Shown: positions 34,104-45,656 of the stretch, one piece after another
How positions within the stretch are numbered: position 1 is the first letter of the stretch
Layout of the letters: each line of letters starts with the position of its first letter
Assembly (NCBI GenBank): GCA_038049695.1
Contig: CP142456.1
Location: 17,078,501-17,142,500 of the forward strand
Direction: 5' to 3'
Source: Cinnamomum chago
Taxonomy: Eukaryota; Streptophyta; Magnoliopsida; Laurales; Lauraceae
DNA length: 64,000 nt
Program-made: the position numbers and the translations under genes
The notes under the pieces: generated by a model
What the model saw: only the letters and a program-made list of their open reading frames with translations
What the model was told of the DNA's origin: nothing
The model's database searches: none

Positions 34104-37100
34104 CTCCCCCTCAAATTGATGTGGTAATGTAGAAAACATCAATTTGCTAGTGAGTTCACGATGGCGCGGCTTGGGAAGTTCTTTGGTGAAGATATCGGCC
34201 AACTGGTCATGAGTAGAGACATGAGGCATGGTTATCTTCTTAGTGACAACATGCTGATGGATGAAGTGACAATCAATCTCAATGTGCTTCGTCCGTTCAT
34301 GAAAGACTGGATTATTAGCAATTTTGGTAGCATTGGTATTGTCCCCATGAGGAGGTGTAGAACTATCAACAAGGACACCGAATTCACAGAGAAGACGGCA
34401 GAGCCAGATAATTTCAGCACTGGCGGATGACATTGCCCGATAGTCGGCCTCAGCAGAAGATTTTGACACGGTGGTTTGCTTCTTGCACTTCCACAAAATC
34501 AAAGAGCCGCCAAGAAACATACACCAGACAGTGGTAGAGCGCCGAGAATCAGGGCAACCAGCCGAGTCAGCATCTGCATACGCTAATAATCGCAGAGAAG
34601 TATCAGAAGGATAGAAGAGACCATGAGTAAGAGTGCCTTTAACATAGCGGAGTATGTGCAAAGCAGTAGCAAGATGAGGTTTGTGAGGATTTGCTCACAA
34701 ATTGGCTAACCGTATGAACTGCATGAGAAATATCAGGTCAAGTCATAGTTAAGTAGAGCAAACTACCAACCATCCGCCGAAAAATAGAGGGATCATCCAA
34801 GGGAGGGCCATCCTTTGTACGGAGTTTGCTATTTAATTCCATCGGCGTATCAAAAGTGTGAACATCATCAAGTCTTGCTGAGGTGATCAAATCAGCAGCA
34901 TATTTACGCTGATGGACTCGAATGCCTGATTTGGTACGCGAAAACTCAAGCCCCAGAAAGTAGGTGAGAGGACCAAGATCCTTCATTCTGAAGTGGCGAG
35001 TGAGATGGTGCTTGAGATCCGTAATGCCGGAAATATCATTGCCATTGATAATCATATCATCAACGTAGACTAAAAGGAATGTGTAACCCTTCGGTGTCCA
35101 TCTAAGAAATAGTGAACTATCAGAATGACTTTGATGAAACCCAGCTAGAAGAATTGTTGCCCAAAATTTATCAAACCAAGCCCTGGGAGACTGCTTAAGA
35201 CCATAAAGAGATTTTCGCAACTTGTAAACATGCTGAGGAGGACAAACATATCCTGGAGGAGGTTTTAAGTAGACAGTCTCTTTCAAATCGCCATGAAGAA
35301 AGGCATTTTTTACATCCATTTGCCTTAGAGGCCAATTGTGGGCTGCAGCGACACAAGGAAGAGTACGAACGGTGGTCATTTTAGCCACTGGTGCAAATGT
35401 CTCCTCATAGTCAATGCTTTACTCCTGCTTGTAACCTTGCGCAACCAATCTAGCTTTGTAGCGTTCAAGACTCGCATCAGAGTTAACTTTGACAGAGTAA
35501 ATCCATTTGCTGCCAATCACAGAGGCTTGTTCAGAAGTCGATACCAAGTCCCATGTGTTGTTTGCTTCAAAAGCAAACAACTCCTCAGTCATAGCATCTT
35601 GCCAATATGGAATCTTTGAAGCTTGTGAATAAGAGGTGGGTATAGGAGAACTATCCAAAGAAGTGAAAAGAGCAGGAAAGCCATATCTGTCAGGAGCAAC
35701 AGAAGGACGACTAGAGCGTCGCAGGGGTATGACATTATCAGTAGAGGAAATATTAATACTGGAGGGTGCAGTAGGTAGCATTGGGATAGGATCAGGAGGA
35801 GGAGGCCCCACACGAGGAACCGTGTTACGCCGAACATAGACATTGGTTATAGGTGGTGGAGAAGTAGTTGCAGGGAATTGTGGCAGATAAGACACAACCA
35901 CAGGATGAGTATCCAAACGTAAAGAAAAGAAAGGAATGTGTTCCAAGAAGATCACATTACTAGATATGCGCATGCGTTTCTCGGATTGGTCATAACACAT
36001 AAATCCCTTGTGTTCAGCACTATAACCTAGGAAGACACATTTGGCAGCCTGTGGTGACAACTTAGTGCGCTCTGTAGGTGGAAGATGGACAAAGCACAAG
36101 CAACCAAAAACACGTAAGTGAGAATATGAAGGGGTATAACCAAAGAGAGCTTCATATGGAGTAGTCTTTCCTATAACGGAGCTAGGATGACGATTGAGAA
36201 GATACACAGCAGTCTGTGCAGCATCATACCAAAAATTTGGAGGAACTAAGGATGCAAGTAGGAGAGTACGAACAGTTTCAAGAATATGCCTATTCTTCCT
36301 CTCCGCAACACCATTTTGCCGTGGAGTATGTGGGCAGGATTTTTGGTGAAGAATTCATTGATCAGAAAGGAAGGCAAAAAAATCATGGGACATGTATTCT
36401 CCACCGGAGTCAGACCTAAGAGTTTTTATATCCGTCTTAAATTGTGTACGGACCATATTGTAAAACTTTTGGAAAAGGGAAAATACTTCAGATTTGAAGC
36501 GCATGAAATAAATCCAAGTGAATCGAGAATGATCATCAATAAAGGTCACATAATACTTAAACCCTGTCCTACTTAAGGTGGGTGCAATTCCCCAAACATC
36601 AGTGTGAATGATATCAAAAGATGATAATGCATGAGAACGAGGAATAGGAAATGGAAAAATATGACTATTACCCAAACAACACATTTCACACTTTGAGTTA
36701 ACTAAAGAGGACATCATTTTATTATCAATAGTGGGTTAACAACCAATTTTAAACAAAGAAAGTAAAGAAGCATTGTTCACTTGACCAAGACAACTATGCC
36801 ACATAGTCCACATTTTATTGAAACTAGGAGAAGAAGAAGAAAATAGGAAATGATGTCCAATGTTTAGCAGAAACAGTCGACCATGTTTACTCCCCGACGC
36901 GATCACCTTCCCAATTTGCCATATGACACAACCAGTGGAAGAAAAGTTAATATGGTACCCATCATCAATAAGTTGCCCGACAGAAAGTAAATTGGCTGAT
37001 AATTTGGAAACAAAGTAAACATTGGAAAGGTGGAGGGACTGGCCAGAGACACCAGATAAAGTAATGGTACCAATTCCAGAAATAATTAATTGGTGTCCAT

Positions 37101-37426
37101 TAGCAGTGGTGTAAAGCTACTTTGTCTTTTCCAAAGTAAGGGTGAGAGGCTGTAAAGCTACTTTCCACAAAAGTCATGTGGTTTGAAGCTCCTAAATCTA
37201 AAAACCAGGCAGATGGGGTGATGGAGGAAGACAGAGATTGAAGAATGAAAAGCAAGAAATGCTAGAGGAGAAAGAGTTTGATACCGACCACCATTAAAAC
37301 CCATAGATGCATAGGCGGAGGTCACCGTGTGCTGAATCAGTTCTTGAATCTGGGTTGGAGTCATGGATACAGCCCCGGAAGAAGTGCTTTTTGTATCAGG
37401 AAGGGGTGCTTGAACTTGGAACGCAG
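34092..37426 (-). pseudogene. Protease, integrase, RT and RNase H of the nested copia
   Basis: From high to low coordinates: protease and pre-integrase remnants (LSVGQLIDDGYHINFSSTGC, MWHSCLGQVNNASLLSLF), the integrase core (FDIIHTDVWGIAPTLS, LRSDSGGEYMS, NGVAERKNRHILE), RT with an intact VYVDDMI box near 35065, and RNase H (ADADSAGCPDSRRS, where the usual Trp is Ser). The end FEGECRR-stop lies inside the LTR. Stops lie at about 37158, 36737, 36355, 35419 and 34738, with a frame change near 34700. All three integrase acids are readable. Confidence 0.9.
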
Positions 37427-38299
37427 CTAGAGCAGTTTGTCTGGGCACGGTGGAAGGATTCTGCTTCTACTGGGGCCCATTCTTTCACTGCAACCTGCGA
37501 CAGTCATCAATAAAATGACCAGAGCATTTGCAATATCTGCAAACCAATTTCTTTCGACAGTTCTTACCATATGACTGAAGCCTTTGCACTCATAGCATTG
37601 AGTAGGCTTCTGATTGGGGGCTGTCAGGAGAGCAGAATCAGCCGGGAGAAGAGCTAGGAAGTCCTTTGGTTCTTCAAGAATGGCACGTTGAGAGTTGAGG
37701 CAACGTTCTTCTCGAAGGACTTCTTGGAAGCATATATCCAGGTTCGCAGAGACTTCTCTATTCATGAGAGCAGATCGAACAGATTCGAATTCAAGTCTGA
37801 GATTTATAAGGAACTGACTGATGTGGGTTTCCTCTTGTAATTTAAGAGCCTCAGACAGAAACCTAGCAGACACAGTTTGAATAATCATAGCATCCCTCTC
37901 AATCCATAAGGTGCGAAATCCATTGAAGTTTGCCTGCACAAATCTATCGCCTTGACTGAATTTTGCAATTTCACTGTCTAGTTGAAATTTGCGAGCTTTA
38001 TTTGTTTGATGATAAACATTCTTGAGATGACCCAACATATCAGATGCGGTAATATATGCTTGAAAAGCAATGGCAAGAGAAGGGTCAATGGAGTTAAGAA
38101 TCCAAGTGATGACCTTAGCATTTTCTTTAGACCAGGTGGGAAATGCTTTTGTGTTAGTAGTATTTGTAGCAGGTTTAGTTATCGAGCCATCAAGGTAACC
38201 AAACAGTCCCTGGCCTTCTACAAAATTCTTCAGATGAAAAGACTAGGCCATATAATTATTCCTGTTGAATTTAACAAGAATAACATCATACTTATCCAT
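37427..38299 (-). pseudogene. Gag of the nested copia
   Basis: The start is ATG 38299 (MDKYDVILVKFNRNNYMA). A TGG-to-TAG-type stop lies at 38243-38245. The gag core continues (ITWILNSIDPSLAIAFQAYI, LGHLKNVYHQTNKARKFQL, LDICFQEVLREERCL) to the first zinc knuckle CYECKGFSHMV. There the frame shifts; the second knuckle (CRYCKCSGHFIDDC) is in another frame. Confidence 0.9.
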
Positions 38300-38931
38300 A
38301 GTAGAAAAATAGCTACTAAGAGCAGCAACCAAAACCAGTAACAAGCAACTATACAAACAGCAGCAAATAGGACGGACCACAGTGGCAAAGAAAAAGGAGA
38401 GCAGCACGCAGACCAGCCACAATATGGCCTGATCTGCTAAAATATTGCAGTAATAATACCAACAGTGTACTAACAGTGAAGTAACTAGCACTGATCAGTC
38501 ATTAATCAGCCTGAATCCGTAACAAGTAGCTTCCACGGCATACAGCATCAATCAATATTATCAAGAGAAGAAGAAAACAGCACACTTAGTGCAATTTTTC
38601 CACTAAACAGAGCCAGACGACCTTGAAAATGGGACCTGGATCTATGCGTGGGCCCCACAGGGTGGCCTAATCATAGATCAAGTTTGATCTCCATAAAGTG
38701 AATCAAAAGTACTTCCTTCAGTCCAAACCTGATGAGATTTGGAAAAAGATCCACAAATCTGGACGGTCGTGATGAAAACTATCTGACATAATTTTATGAA
38801 AACTGATAGATGAAGAAGTGGATGAAAACTACCACAAATGTGATTGAAAAATTCTAGAAAAATCCTTAAAAAGATCCTCAAGGATGGTCGATCACGACTG
38901 TGGAGGTCTCTTGGAGATCTGAAGATGATCC
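38300..38931 (-). other. Leader of the nested copia, part next to gag
   Basis: A non-coding leader between gag and the solo LTR insertion. The remaining leader is 40535-40650. I see no separate feature in it. Confidence 0.6.
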
Positions 38932-39318
38932 TGTTAGGAATTTTGTATATTGCAATTTGATGGATGCATTATCATATTAGCATCATTTAAATTTACACAC
39001 TTGCATTGATTTAGAAAATCTTGAAATCTTGATTTTCACATGCATTGTGTTTAAGATTTGTATAAGTTTTGAATTATACATGTTTTGTTTTTGAACTTGG
39101 ATCATTTGTTTTAGAAAAGGAATTTTATCAAATCAAGCTTACCAATTGCTTTATCTTTCAAATCTTTTCTTTGGTTTAAATGGTTCATGCTTTTAATATT
39201 CACTTTTTAATAATATTTTATATCATGATCCATGCTTGAGAAAAGTGCCTCAAAGTCCCTTGGAAGATGCCCTCTAAAGTTACAAGTTTCAAATAATTCA
39301 GAATTTCTGGGCAATTGC

Positions 39319-39470
39319 AGGTCGACCTGCTTGTGTGGCCGGTCGACCGGGCCAAGGGACCCGGTCGACCGGGCACACTGCAGGTCGACAGGGATTTTGA
39401 GCACCAACGGTCATTTTTCTAGCCGTTGTGTGTACCTGGTCGACCTGGGGGTCATGGGGTCGACCGGGCC
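39319..39470. repeat. Cluster of GGTCGACC palindromes
   Basis: Six sites built on CCGGTCGACCGG or AGGTCGACCT (39319, 39339, 39361, 39381, 39436, 39456) lie within about 150 bp of the Sirevirus-type LTR, upstream of its TATA box. Confidence 0.85.
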
Positions 39471-40132
39471 AACTAGCCGTTGGGCTGTTTTTTGCTTTAA
39501 AGCCCATTTCTTTCCCCTCTTTTGTGAGGCTTGTTGGATGAACTTTTGGAACCATTTTGAAGCCAAAAGAAGGGGAATGAGTTGAGAAAGCTAGAAGGCC
39601 ATTGGAAATCAAATGCTTGAGTTTTTAAAAGGTACATCTTACTTGTCATTTTGATTTCCATTCAAATTAAAATCAATGCATGTTTAAATCTTTGTATTTT
39701 CATAAATGCATGATTTCTAGCTTTTAAAGAGTTGTTTTGCAAACTCATTATCATCTTTGGAATATTAGAATGGTTTGCAATCACTCGTCTACATCACATG
39801 TGTTCTTAGACTTTAATATTCATACAACTTGTTTTAGTTCATTTCTTTAAGTTGTTTGAATCTTTCATGTGATTAGCATTTATCTTCAATCATCATTTTC
39901 TAAGCTTTGATTTTAAAATGCATCATGCATTCATTTAAGAGCTTCATTGTAGAAGTTGATTGAAGTAAACCATTCATACACTTGTGCACTCACTTTAGCT
40001 TACTTTAGTGTATGTTTGTAATTTGAATTTCACCTTCATATCAGCCTATTTAAGAGGCATTTTACTTGTGCTAAATTGTATCTCTTAGAGTGTTCTTGAA
40101 CAGACACCTTCTTAGAGAAAATCTTCATTTGT

Positions 40133-40266
40133 TAAGGTTATTGCTTAGCCTTAGAAAAGCACTTTGTAAAGGTTATTGCTTAGCCTTGAAAAGCATCTTG
40201 TAAAGGTTGTTGTTGAGCCTAGAAAAACAACATTGTTAAGGTTGTTGCTTAGCCTATTAAAAAGCA
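40133..40266 (+). repeat. Four-copy 34-36-bp minisatellite in the solo LTR
   Basis: Repeats of taaaggttattgcttagcct begin near 40133, 40167, 40201 and 40236, with decreasing identity. They lie after the TATA-like box, so probably in the transcribed part of the LTR. Confidence 0.85.
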
Positions 40267-40650
40267 TAATTAGTGGAAATCCGGTGGGGTGATTAGATCA
40301 CAGGCCGGTAGTGGATGTAGGCATTGAGGCCGAACCACTATAAACCTTTGTATTGTGGTGTATGCTTGGGGTGATTGTTTATATTAGCTTCCGCATCTTG
40401 TTTGATTAATCATCACTTGTGACTAATTTATGTTAAGAAGTTAAAATTTGTCATAATTGGTCACACATTGTAGCTCATCCTATTCACCCCCCCCCCCCCC
40501 CCCTCTAGGGTTAGATCCCAGGACTTTCAGATCCGTGGTGAGCCACTATTGATCAGTGACACTAATAGAGAAGATATGCACGCCAGGAAGAAGATCCACG
40601 CTAGGAAGACTCAGTGGATCAATGAGAGAAGAAGATTGATCATAACCTAT

Positions 40651-40662
40651 GCTCTGATACCA
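40651..40662 (-). promoter_or_regulatory. Primer binding site of the nested copia
   Basis: tggtatcagagc on the minus strand, directly after the 5' LTR. Confidence 0.9.
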
Positions 40663-40978
40663 TGAAATGATATGAAATGAGAGAAGGAAGAAAGAGACGA
40701 GTTTGGAGAGAACTCGATACCTCAATGTGAGTTCGTTTGAATATTTATAATTACATTATCCCCTAATCAAGGGCCCTAAACATCCTAATCAGTACAATCA
40801 GAATAATCAATAATCAATCTCCAAATCTATACAAGTAAATAAGAGACAAAATAACAACATATCAAAAGATGATCCCACACGTGGGATTTTATATACAGCT
40901 GTGTACAAGCTCTTGATGGGCTGGGCCTAGTGGGACTGGGCCCGGGCCTAGTGGGCCTAAGCCACATTATCTTTTACA
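40663..40978 (-). repeat. 5' LTR of the nested copia
   Basis: 316 bp, pairing with 33792-34103. A 9-bp tagtgggcc insertion and a ggaa deletion are the main indels between the two. Confidence 0.92.
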
Positions 40979-40983
40979 ATATT

Positions 40984-42358
40984 ATCGAGTCTCCTGTGGG
41001 TGTCAAACCTATTGGCTGTAAGTAGATTTTTTCTCTCAAATTAAAACCCGATGGCACATTGGATCGATATCAGGCACGCATTGTTGCTCTCAAAAATCGA
41101 CAAGAATATGGCATTGCTTATGATGAAAAATTTGCTCCCGTTGCCAAAATGACCACCGTACGCATCATTCTTTCTGTTGCTGCATCTCAGTCTTGCCCTC
41201 TATATCAAATGGATGTAAAAAAATGCATTTCTTCGTGGCGATCTCAAAGTAGACATTTATATGCATCTGCCTCAGGAGTTCTCATCCGGGAAGGGTATGG
41301 TCGCCTTAGGAGTTCTCGCACATGGTTTGAGAAATTTCAAGATGCTTTTATCCGCTTGGATTTTCATCCGAGCCAGTATGATCCTTCTATGTTTTCACAT
41401 CATGCTCCGTCCGGGATTACCGTGCTACTTCTTTACGTTGTTGACATCGTCATTACTGGTCCAAATACACAAATGATTCAGGAACTCCAAGCTAATCTTC
41501 ATCAGACATTTCGGATGAAGGATCTCGGCCCTTTAAACTATTTCCTCGGTCTTGAAGTTCATCGATCGACTAAAGGTAAAATTCTCAATCAGCACGAATA
41601 CACGGTTGATCTCATTGACTTGGCTGGCCTTACTGCTTCAGCTCCAGTAGATACGCTGGTCAAACTGAATGTCAAACTCAATAAAGAGGAGGCTCACCTT
41701 CCACCAGATCCTACGACATATTGCCAGTTAGTTGGTAGCTTTATCTACCTCACGATAACTCGTCCTGATATCTCCTATGTGGTCAACCTAATGAATCAAT
41801 TCATGATTGCTCCTCATAACCATCATATGGCTGCAGTTCGCCGCATCATTCGGTACCTTATTCGCACACCGACTCACGGGTTGTTCTTTCCATCCGACAA
41901 TCCTCTATCTCTTAAAGCTTATTCAGAAGCTGATTCGGCTGGTTGTCCGGATACTCGCAGATCTACAATAGGATGGTGCATGTTTTTGGGTGATAGTCTG
42001 ATTTCCTGGAAACATAAAAAAGTTTCCAAAACTTCTACCGAGGCTGAGAACCGAGCCATGCCTGCTGCATGCTTCGAAATTCTTTGGCTCTGAGGTCTGC
42101 TCTTTGACATTGGACTTCCAACAGAAAGAGCTACCCCCCTCTATGCAGATAATACAAGTGCAATTTGGATTACTGAAAATCCGATTTTTCATGAATACAC
42201 TAAATACTTTGAGGTTGATCGTCACTTCATACGTGATGAGTTCAAACGTGATTGTCATTAGCCTTCCGCATGCCTCCACTAAGCTTCAAATTGTGGATAT
42301 TCCCACTAAAGGTCTTCCAAACGACGCCATCAGTTCTTGGTTAGCAAATTGATGCTCG
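40984..42358 (+). pseudogene. RT and RNase H of the old copia (continuation)
   Basis: The frame resumes at IESPVGVKPIGCK, has a TAG at 41023-41025, then LDRYQARIVALKNRQEYG. The active-site box reads LLYVVDIVI (near 41434), so the first catalytic Asp of YVDD is a Val. RNase H motifs (SEADSAGCPDTRRS, SKTSTEAENRAM) have drifted. A TGA lies near 42091. The frame decays near 42260 before the LTR. Clearly dead. Confidence 0.92.
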
Positions 42359-42402
42359 TTGATTCTCTTACATCAATTCGAGTGGGGGGGGGGGGGGGGG
42401 GG

Positions 42403-42687
42403 GTTAATCAGGCCTTAATCAAGGCCCACGACCCATCAAAGGGATCCAGCCCAATTCTTATATTCACGTGGATTGCTTTGGGTCAATGACAAACTATACA
42501 TAGTTGTGTATCTTCTATTTTAGTCTTTGTTTCTATAAACTTAGAATTGTAATTGATACCCTTTCCAAGTTTAGAGCCATGATTAAGGCATGTAAATGGT
42601 TATATATTGAGTCATCTCCAAAGGAATGAACACTCAAATTAATACAATCTCAGATAATATTATTCATGTTCTATCATGAGTTTGTCA
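42403..42687 (+). repeat. 3' LTR of the old copia with G-expanded polypurine tract
   Basis: The LTR starts within ggttaatcaggcc, where the expected TG is lost to a 20-G run (42384-42403) that enlarged the polypurine tract. It ends GTTTGTCA at 42687, followed by aatga and the resumed array. Confidence 0.88.
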
Positions 42688-42811
42688 AATGATACACAAT
42701 GTGACTGCATTGATGAGACTTGCCACCTATGATGAGGCCGTTGGCAAACCCTATTCGTCTGAGGAGAATGTGAAGATCCAATAAAGTAAGCGAAAGAGGA
42801 AGGAGTGGGTA

Positions 42812-44220
42812 GTAAGACCCCGACCCCTAATTCCTAGGAATAATGCTAATTAAGTGTCATCAGTTCACTAAGTGGGCTTGGATGTTTTCTGATTAAGTTT
42901 GAGAATTAGAATAGCATTTCTTTAGCGTTGTAAAGTTCTGAGGGCCATTGAACCTAGTTTGATACTGAGGAACCTTCGTGTATTTTCAAAAAATTGGGGG
43001 CAGGGGCCATTTCTAAATTCTGAAAAAATTTGTTTCTTGATCCCATTTGATAGAGAATAACATTCCCAACAACTTTTGTTTTCACTCTCCACCCATTTGA
43101 AACGCCAAAAAATAAATTTTTTAATGTTAGGGTTCTTTCTTTCTTCCGGAAAAACTGAAGGGCATTCTTTCCAAATTAGAGATTGACCACTGCCATCGCT
43201 TTCTACACGTCTCAAGCTTCACATCTATGCCAATTTCACGTTATTCCTAGCAATCCTCCAAACAGACAATATCACTGTTGTAGGGCTATCTTAGTGTAAG
43301 TTCCTTGATTCTAAGATTGGGAGCTACATGTACTAGGGGATGGTTGTTTCTTAACATATTGTTGTATATGTCTTCATCGGCTTTTTTTTACTGGGTATGA
43401 GTAGAGGACCGCAAGAACTGGCTACTGCAGGCCCTAGTTGCCCTAGCTTGGATGAAAGAATCCATGGGCTTCTACCGATTATGATGGCACAACAATAGGC
43501 CTCCAGTGAGCAAGTCGCCTGTCAAAACAACTACAAAGCAAGGCAAAATGAGGCTCATGCTTAGTTTCAGGCACAGTTACAATCCCAGATTGTGTGGATA
43601 CATAAGAGACATCTCAACAAACCCCATCTCCTCAGGTGGTGATAGCTCCTCGGTGTGGATCCGAAAGCTCTTTATGGAAAGTTTCGGAAGACGGGGGCCA
43701 TGGAGATTGCTGGGATTATGAATCCACTTGAGGCCAATGAGTGGATGGTGCATACTAATAATGTTTTAGAGGTGATTGTATGCTTGGGACGTCAAAAGCA
43801 CTCCTTGGTAACGCATATGTTCAGAGGCATTGTAGAGACATGGAGGAAGAGTGTGAGGGGACCCTTCCAAACCATGGATGATGATGTCGGGCGGAATGCC
43901 TTCAAGACACAGTTTAGGAGAAGGTTCATACTGGAGCATGTGGATGCTAGGAAGCGCATCATGTTCAAGTAGTTGACACACGAGGGGAGAATGACTGTGG
44001 GTGGGTACATACTTCAGTTCATCTAGTTGTCTAGTTTTGCCTAGGTGCAGATTGATATAAAGGCCAAGAAGGTGAATAACTTTCTTAAGGGGTTTTGATG
44101 AGACACAATGTGACTGCATTGATGAGACATGCCACCTATGATGAAGCTCTCCGTAAGCCCTATTCGTCTGAGGAGAATGCGAAGATCCAACAAAGTGAGC
44201 CAAAGAGGAAGAAGTGGGCA
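42812..44220 (+). repeat. Array unit 6
   Basis: A 1.41-kb unit with a deletion of about 300 bp in the module near 43130 that removes the TATA-like region. Donor gtaagt is near 43298 and the acceptor is changed to tttactggg. Gag starts at ATG 43397 and contains a well-kept stretch at 43655-43970 (KALYGKFRKTGAMEIAGIMN and on). Confidence 0.83.
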
Positions 44221-45656
44221 GTAAGACCCTAACCCCTTATTCCTAGGATTAGTGCTAATTAAGTGTGTCATCAGTTCACTAAGTGGTTTTGGATGTTTTA
44301 TGATTAAGTTTGAGACTTAGAATAGATTTTCTATATCTTCGGGAAGTTTGAAGGGCCATTAAACCTAGTTTGATACCTTTTGGAACCTTCGTGTATTTTC
44401 GGAAAAGTGTGGGGGGCATTACTAAATTCTGAAAATTTCATTTCTTGTTCCCATTTGATAGAGAATAACATTCCCAACAACTTTCATTTTCAATCCCCAC
44501 CCATTTGAAGCCCCAAAAAATAAATTTTCCGGCCCTAAGGGCAAAACAATCTTTTCACATTGAAATCTGAGCTCAAATTTCAAGGTCCTTCAAACAATGG
44601 CAAATCCGTGCCTTTGTGAAACAATATTTAATCTAGAACATTTTCCTTTGCTTCATTGTATTCATCCGAGGCCCGAAAATCTGAGTTTTAAGCCCATGAA
44701 TATTCATTACTGGCATGCCCCACATTCTACTTTATATTAAAAGAAGACAAATAAGCTGCCTTCTTTCTCATTTCACCCATTCCTCAACGTCTGCAACCAG
44801 CTGAGCTCTTCCTCCCCTTTTCTACTTTCTTTCTTCCTAAAAAACTCTATGGAATTCTTGCCAAATTAGAGATTGAACACCGCCATCGCTTTTGTACATG
44901 GCTCAAGCTTCACATCTACGCCAATTTCGTGTTATTCTGCCGCCATCAACCCTCCAAACAGACAATATCAGTGCTAAAGGGCTATCTTAGTGTAAGTTCA
45001 TTGATTCTAAGAATGGGAGCTACATGTACAGGGGGGATGGTTGTTTCTTAATATATTGTTTTATATGTGGTAATTTTTTTTATTTTTTTTACACGATGAG
45101 TAGAGGACTGCCAGAACTGGCTACTATTGGTCCTAGTTGCCCTAGCTTGCATGATAGAATCCATGGGCTTCTACAGAATATGATAGGAAAACGGTAGGCC
45201 TCCAATGAGCAAGTCGCTCGTCAGAATGACTAGATAGTGAGGCAAGCTGAGGCTCATACTCAATTTCAGGCACAATTACAAGCCCAGACGGTGGAGATAC
45301 TTAAGAGACATCTCAACATGCCCCATCTCCTCAAGTGGTGATAGCTCCTCGGTGCGGATCCAAATGCTCTTTATAAGAAGTTTCGGAAGATTGGGGCCAT
45401 GGAGATTGGTGGGATTATGAATCCACCTAAGGCCGATGAGTACATACATCGATTCATCTGGTTGTCTAGTTTTCCCTAGGAGTTGATTATAGAGGGCAAG
45501 AAGGTGAATAAGTTTCTTAAGGGGCTCAGACCAATGATACACAAACTGACTGCATTGATGAAACTTACCACCTATGATGAGGCTATCGGCAAACCCTATT
45601 CGTCTGAGGAGAATGCGAAGATCCAACAAAGTGAGCCAAAGAGGAAGGAGTCGGTA
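44221..45656 (+). repeat. Array unit 7
   Basis: The module is full length, with donor gtaagt at 44992 and gag ATG at 45096. The gag has an internal deletion of about 225 bp: gccgatgag joins directly to tacatacatcgattcatc, losing the central FRGIVETW block. The unit ends at the standard gag-module junction. Confidence 0.83.

Larger units (their letters stand above)
38932..40529 (+). mobile_element. Sirevirus-type solo LTR
   Basis: 1598 bp starting TGTTAGGAATTTTG and ending GGACTTTCA, flanked by perfect GATCC duplications (38927-38931, 40530-40534), inserted in the leader of the nested copia. Near the 3' end attcaccccc...ctctagg is the block characteristic of Sirevirus (SIRE/Maximus) LTRs. A TATA-like ctatttaagagg lies near 40046. 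There is no internal region, so it is a solo LTR. The plus strand is inferred from the TATA box and the C-run block. Confidence 0.88.
33792..40978 (-). mobile_element. Second nested Ty1/copia element
   Basis: A minus-strand copia flanked by perfect ATATT duplications (33787-33791, 40979-40983), inserted 2 bp beyond the right duplication of the solo LTR and inside RT of the old copia. LTRs of 312 and 316 bp differ at about 12 positions plus three short indels. It is the same family as the fragments at 1-3965. Its leader contains a Sirevirus-type solo LTR (38932-40529). Without that the element is about 5.6 kb. Confidence 0.94.
27059..42687 (+). mobile_element. Old Ty1/copia element, host of nested insertions
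   Basis: The LTRs at 27059-27346 and 42403-42687 enclose gag, protease, integrase and RT/RNase H of one copia, about 5.3 kb without inserts. It inserted into array unit 5; flanks are aaaga (27054-27058) and aatga (42688-42692), one mismatch, and the uninterrupted array reads ccaatgatacac. By eye the LTRs differ at about 25 of 285 positions, so the element is older than those inside it. It was later split at 30680 by a gypsy solo LTR and then by a second copia. Confidence 0.92.
25537..42811 (+). repeat. Array unit 5, split by the nested copia
   Basis: The module spans 25537-26352 with a 22-G tract at 25736-25757. Gag starts at ATG 26353 and is cut at 27058 by the composite copia (27059-42687). 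The unit resumes at 42688 (aatgatacacaatgtgact) and ends at 42811. Without the insertion it is about 1.64 kb. It holds the best-preserved gag. Confidence 0.85.
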
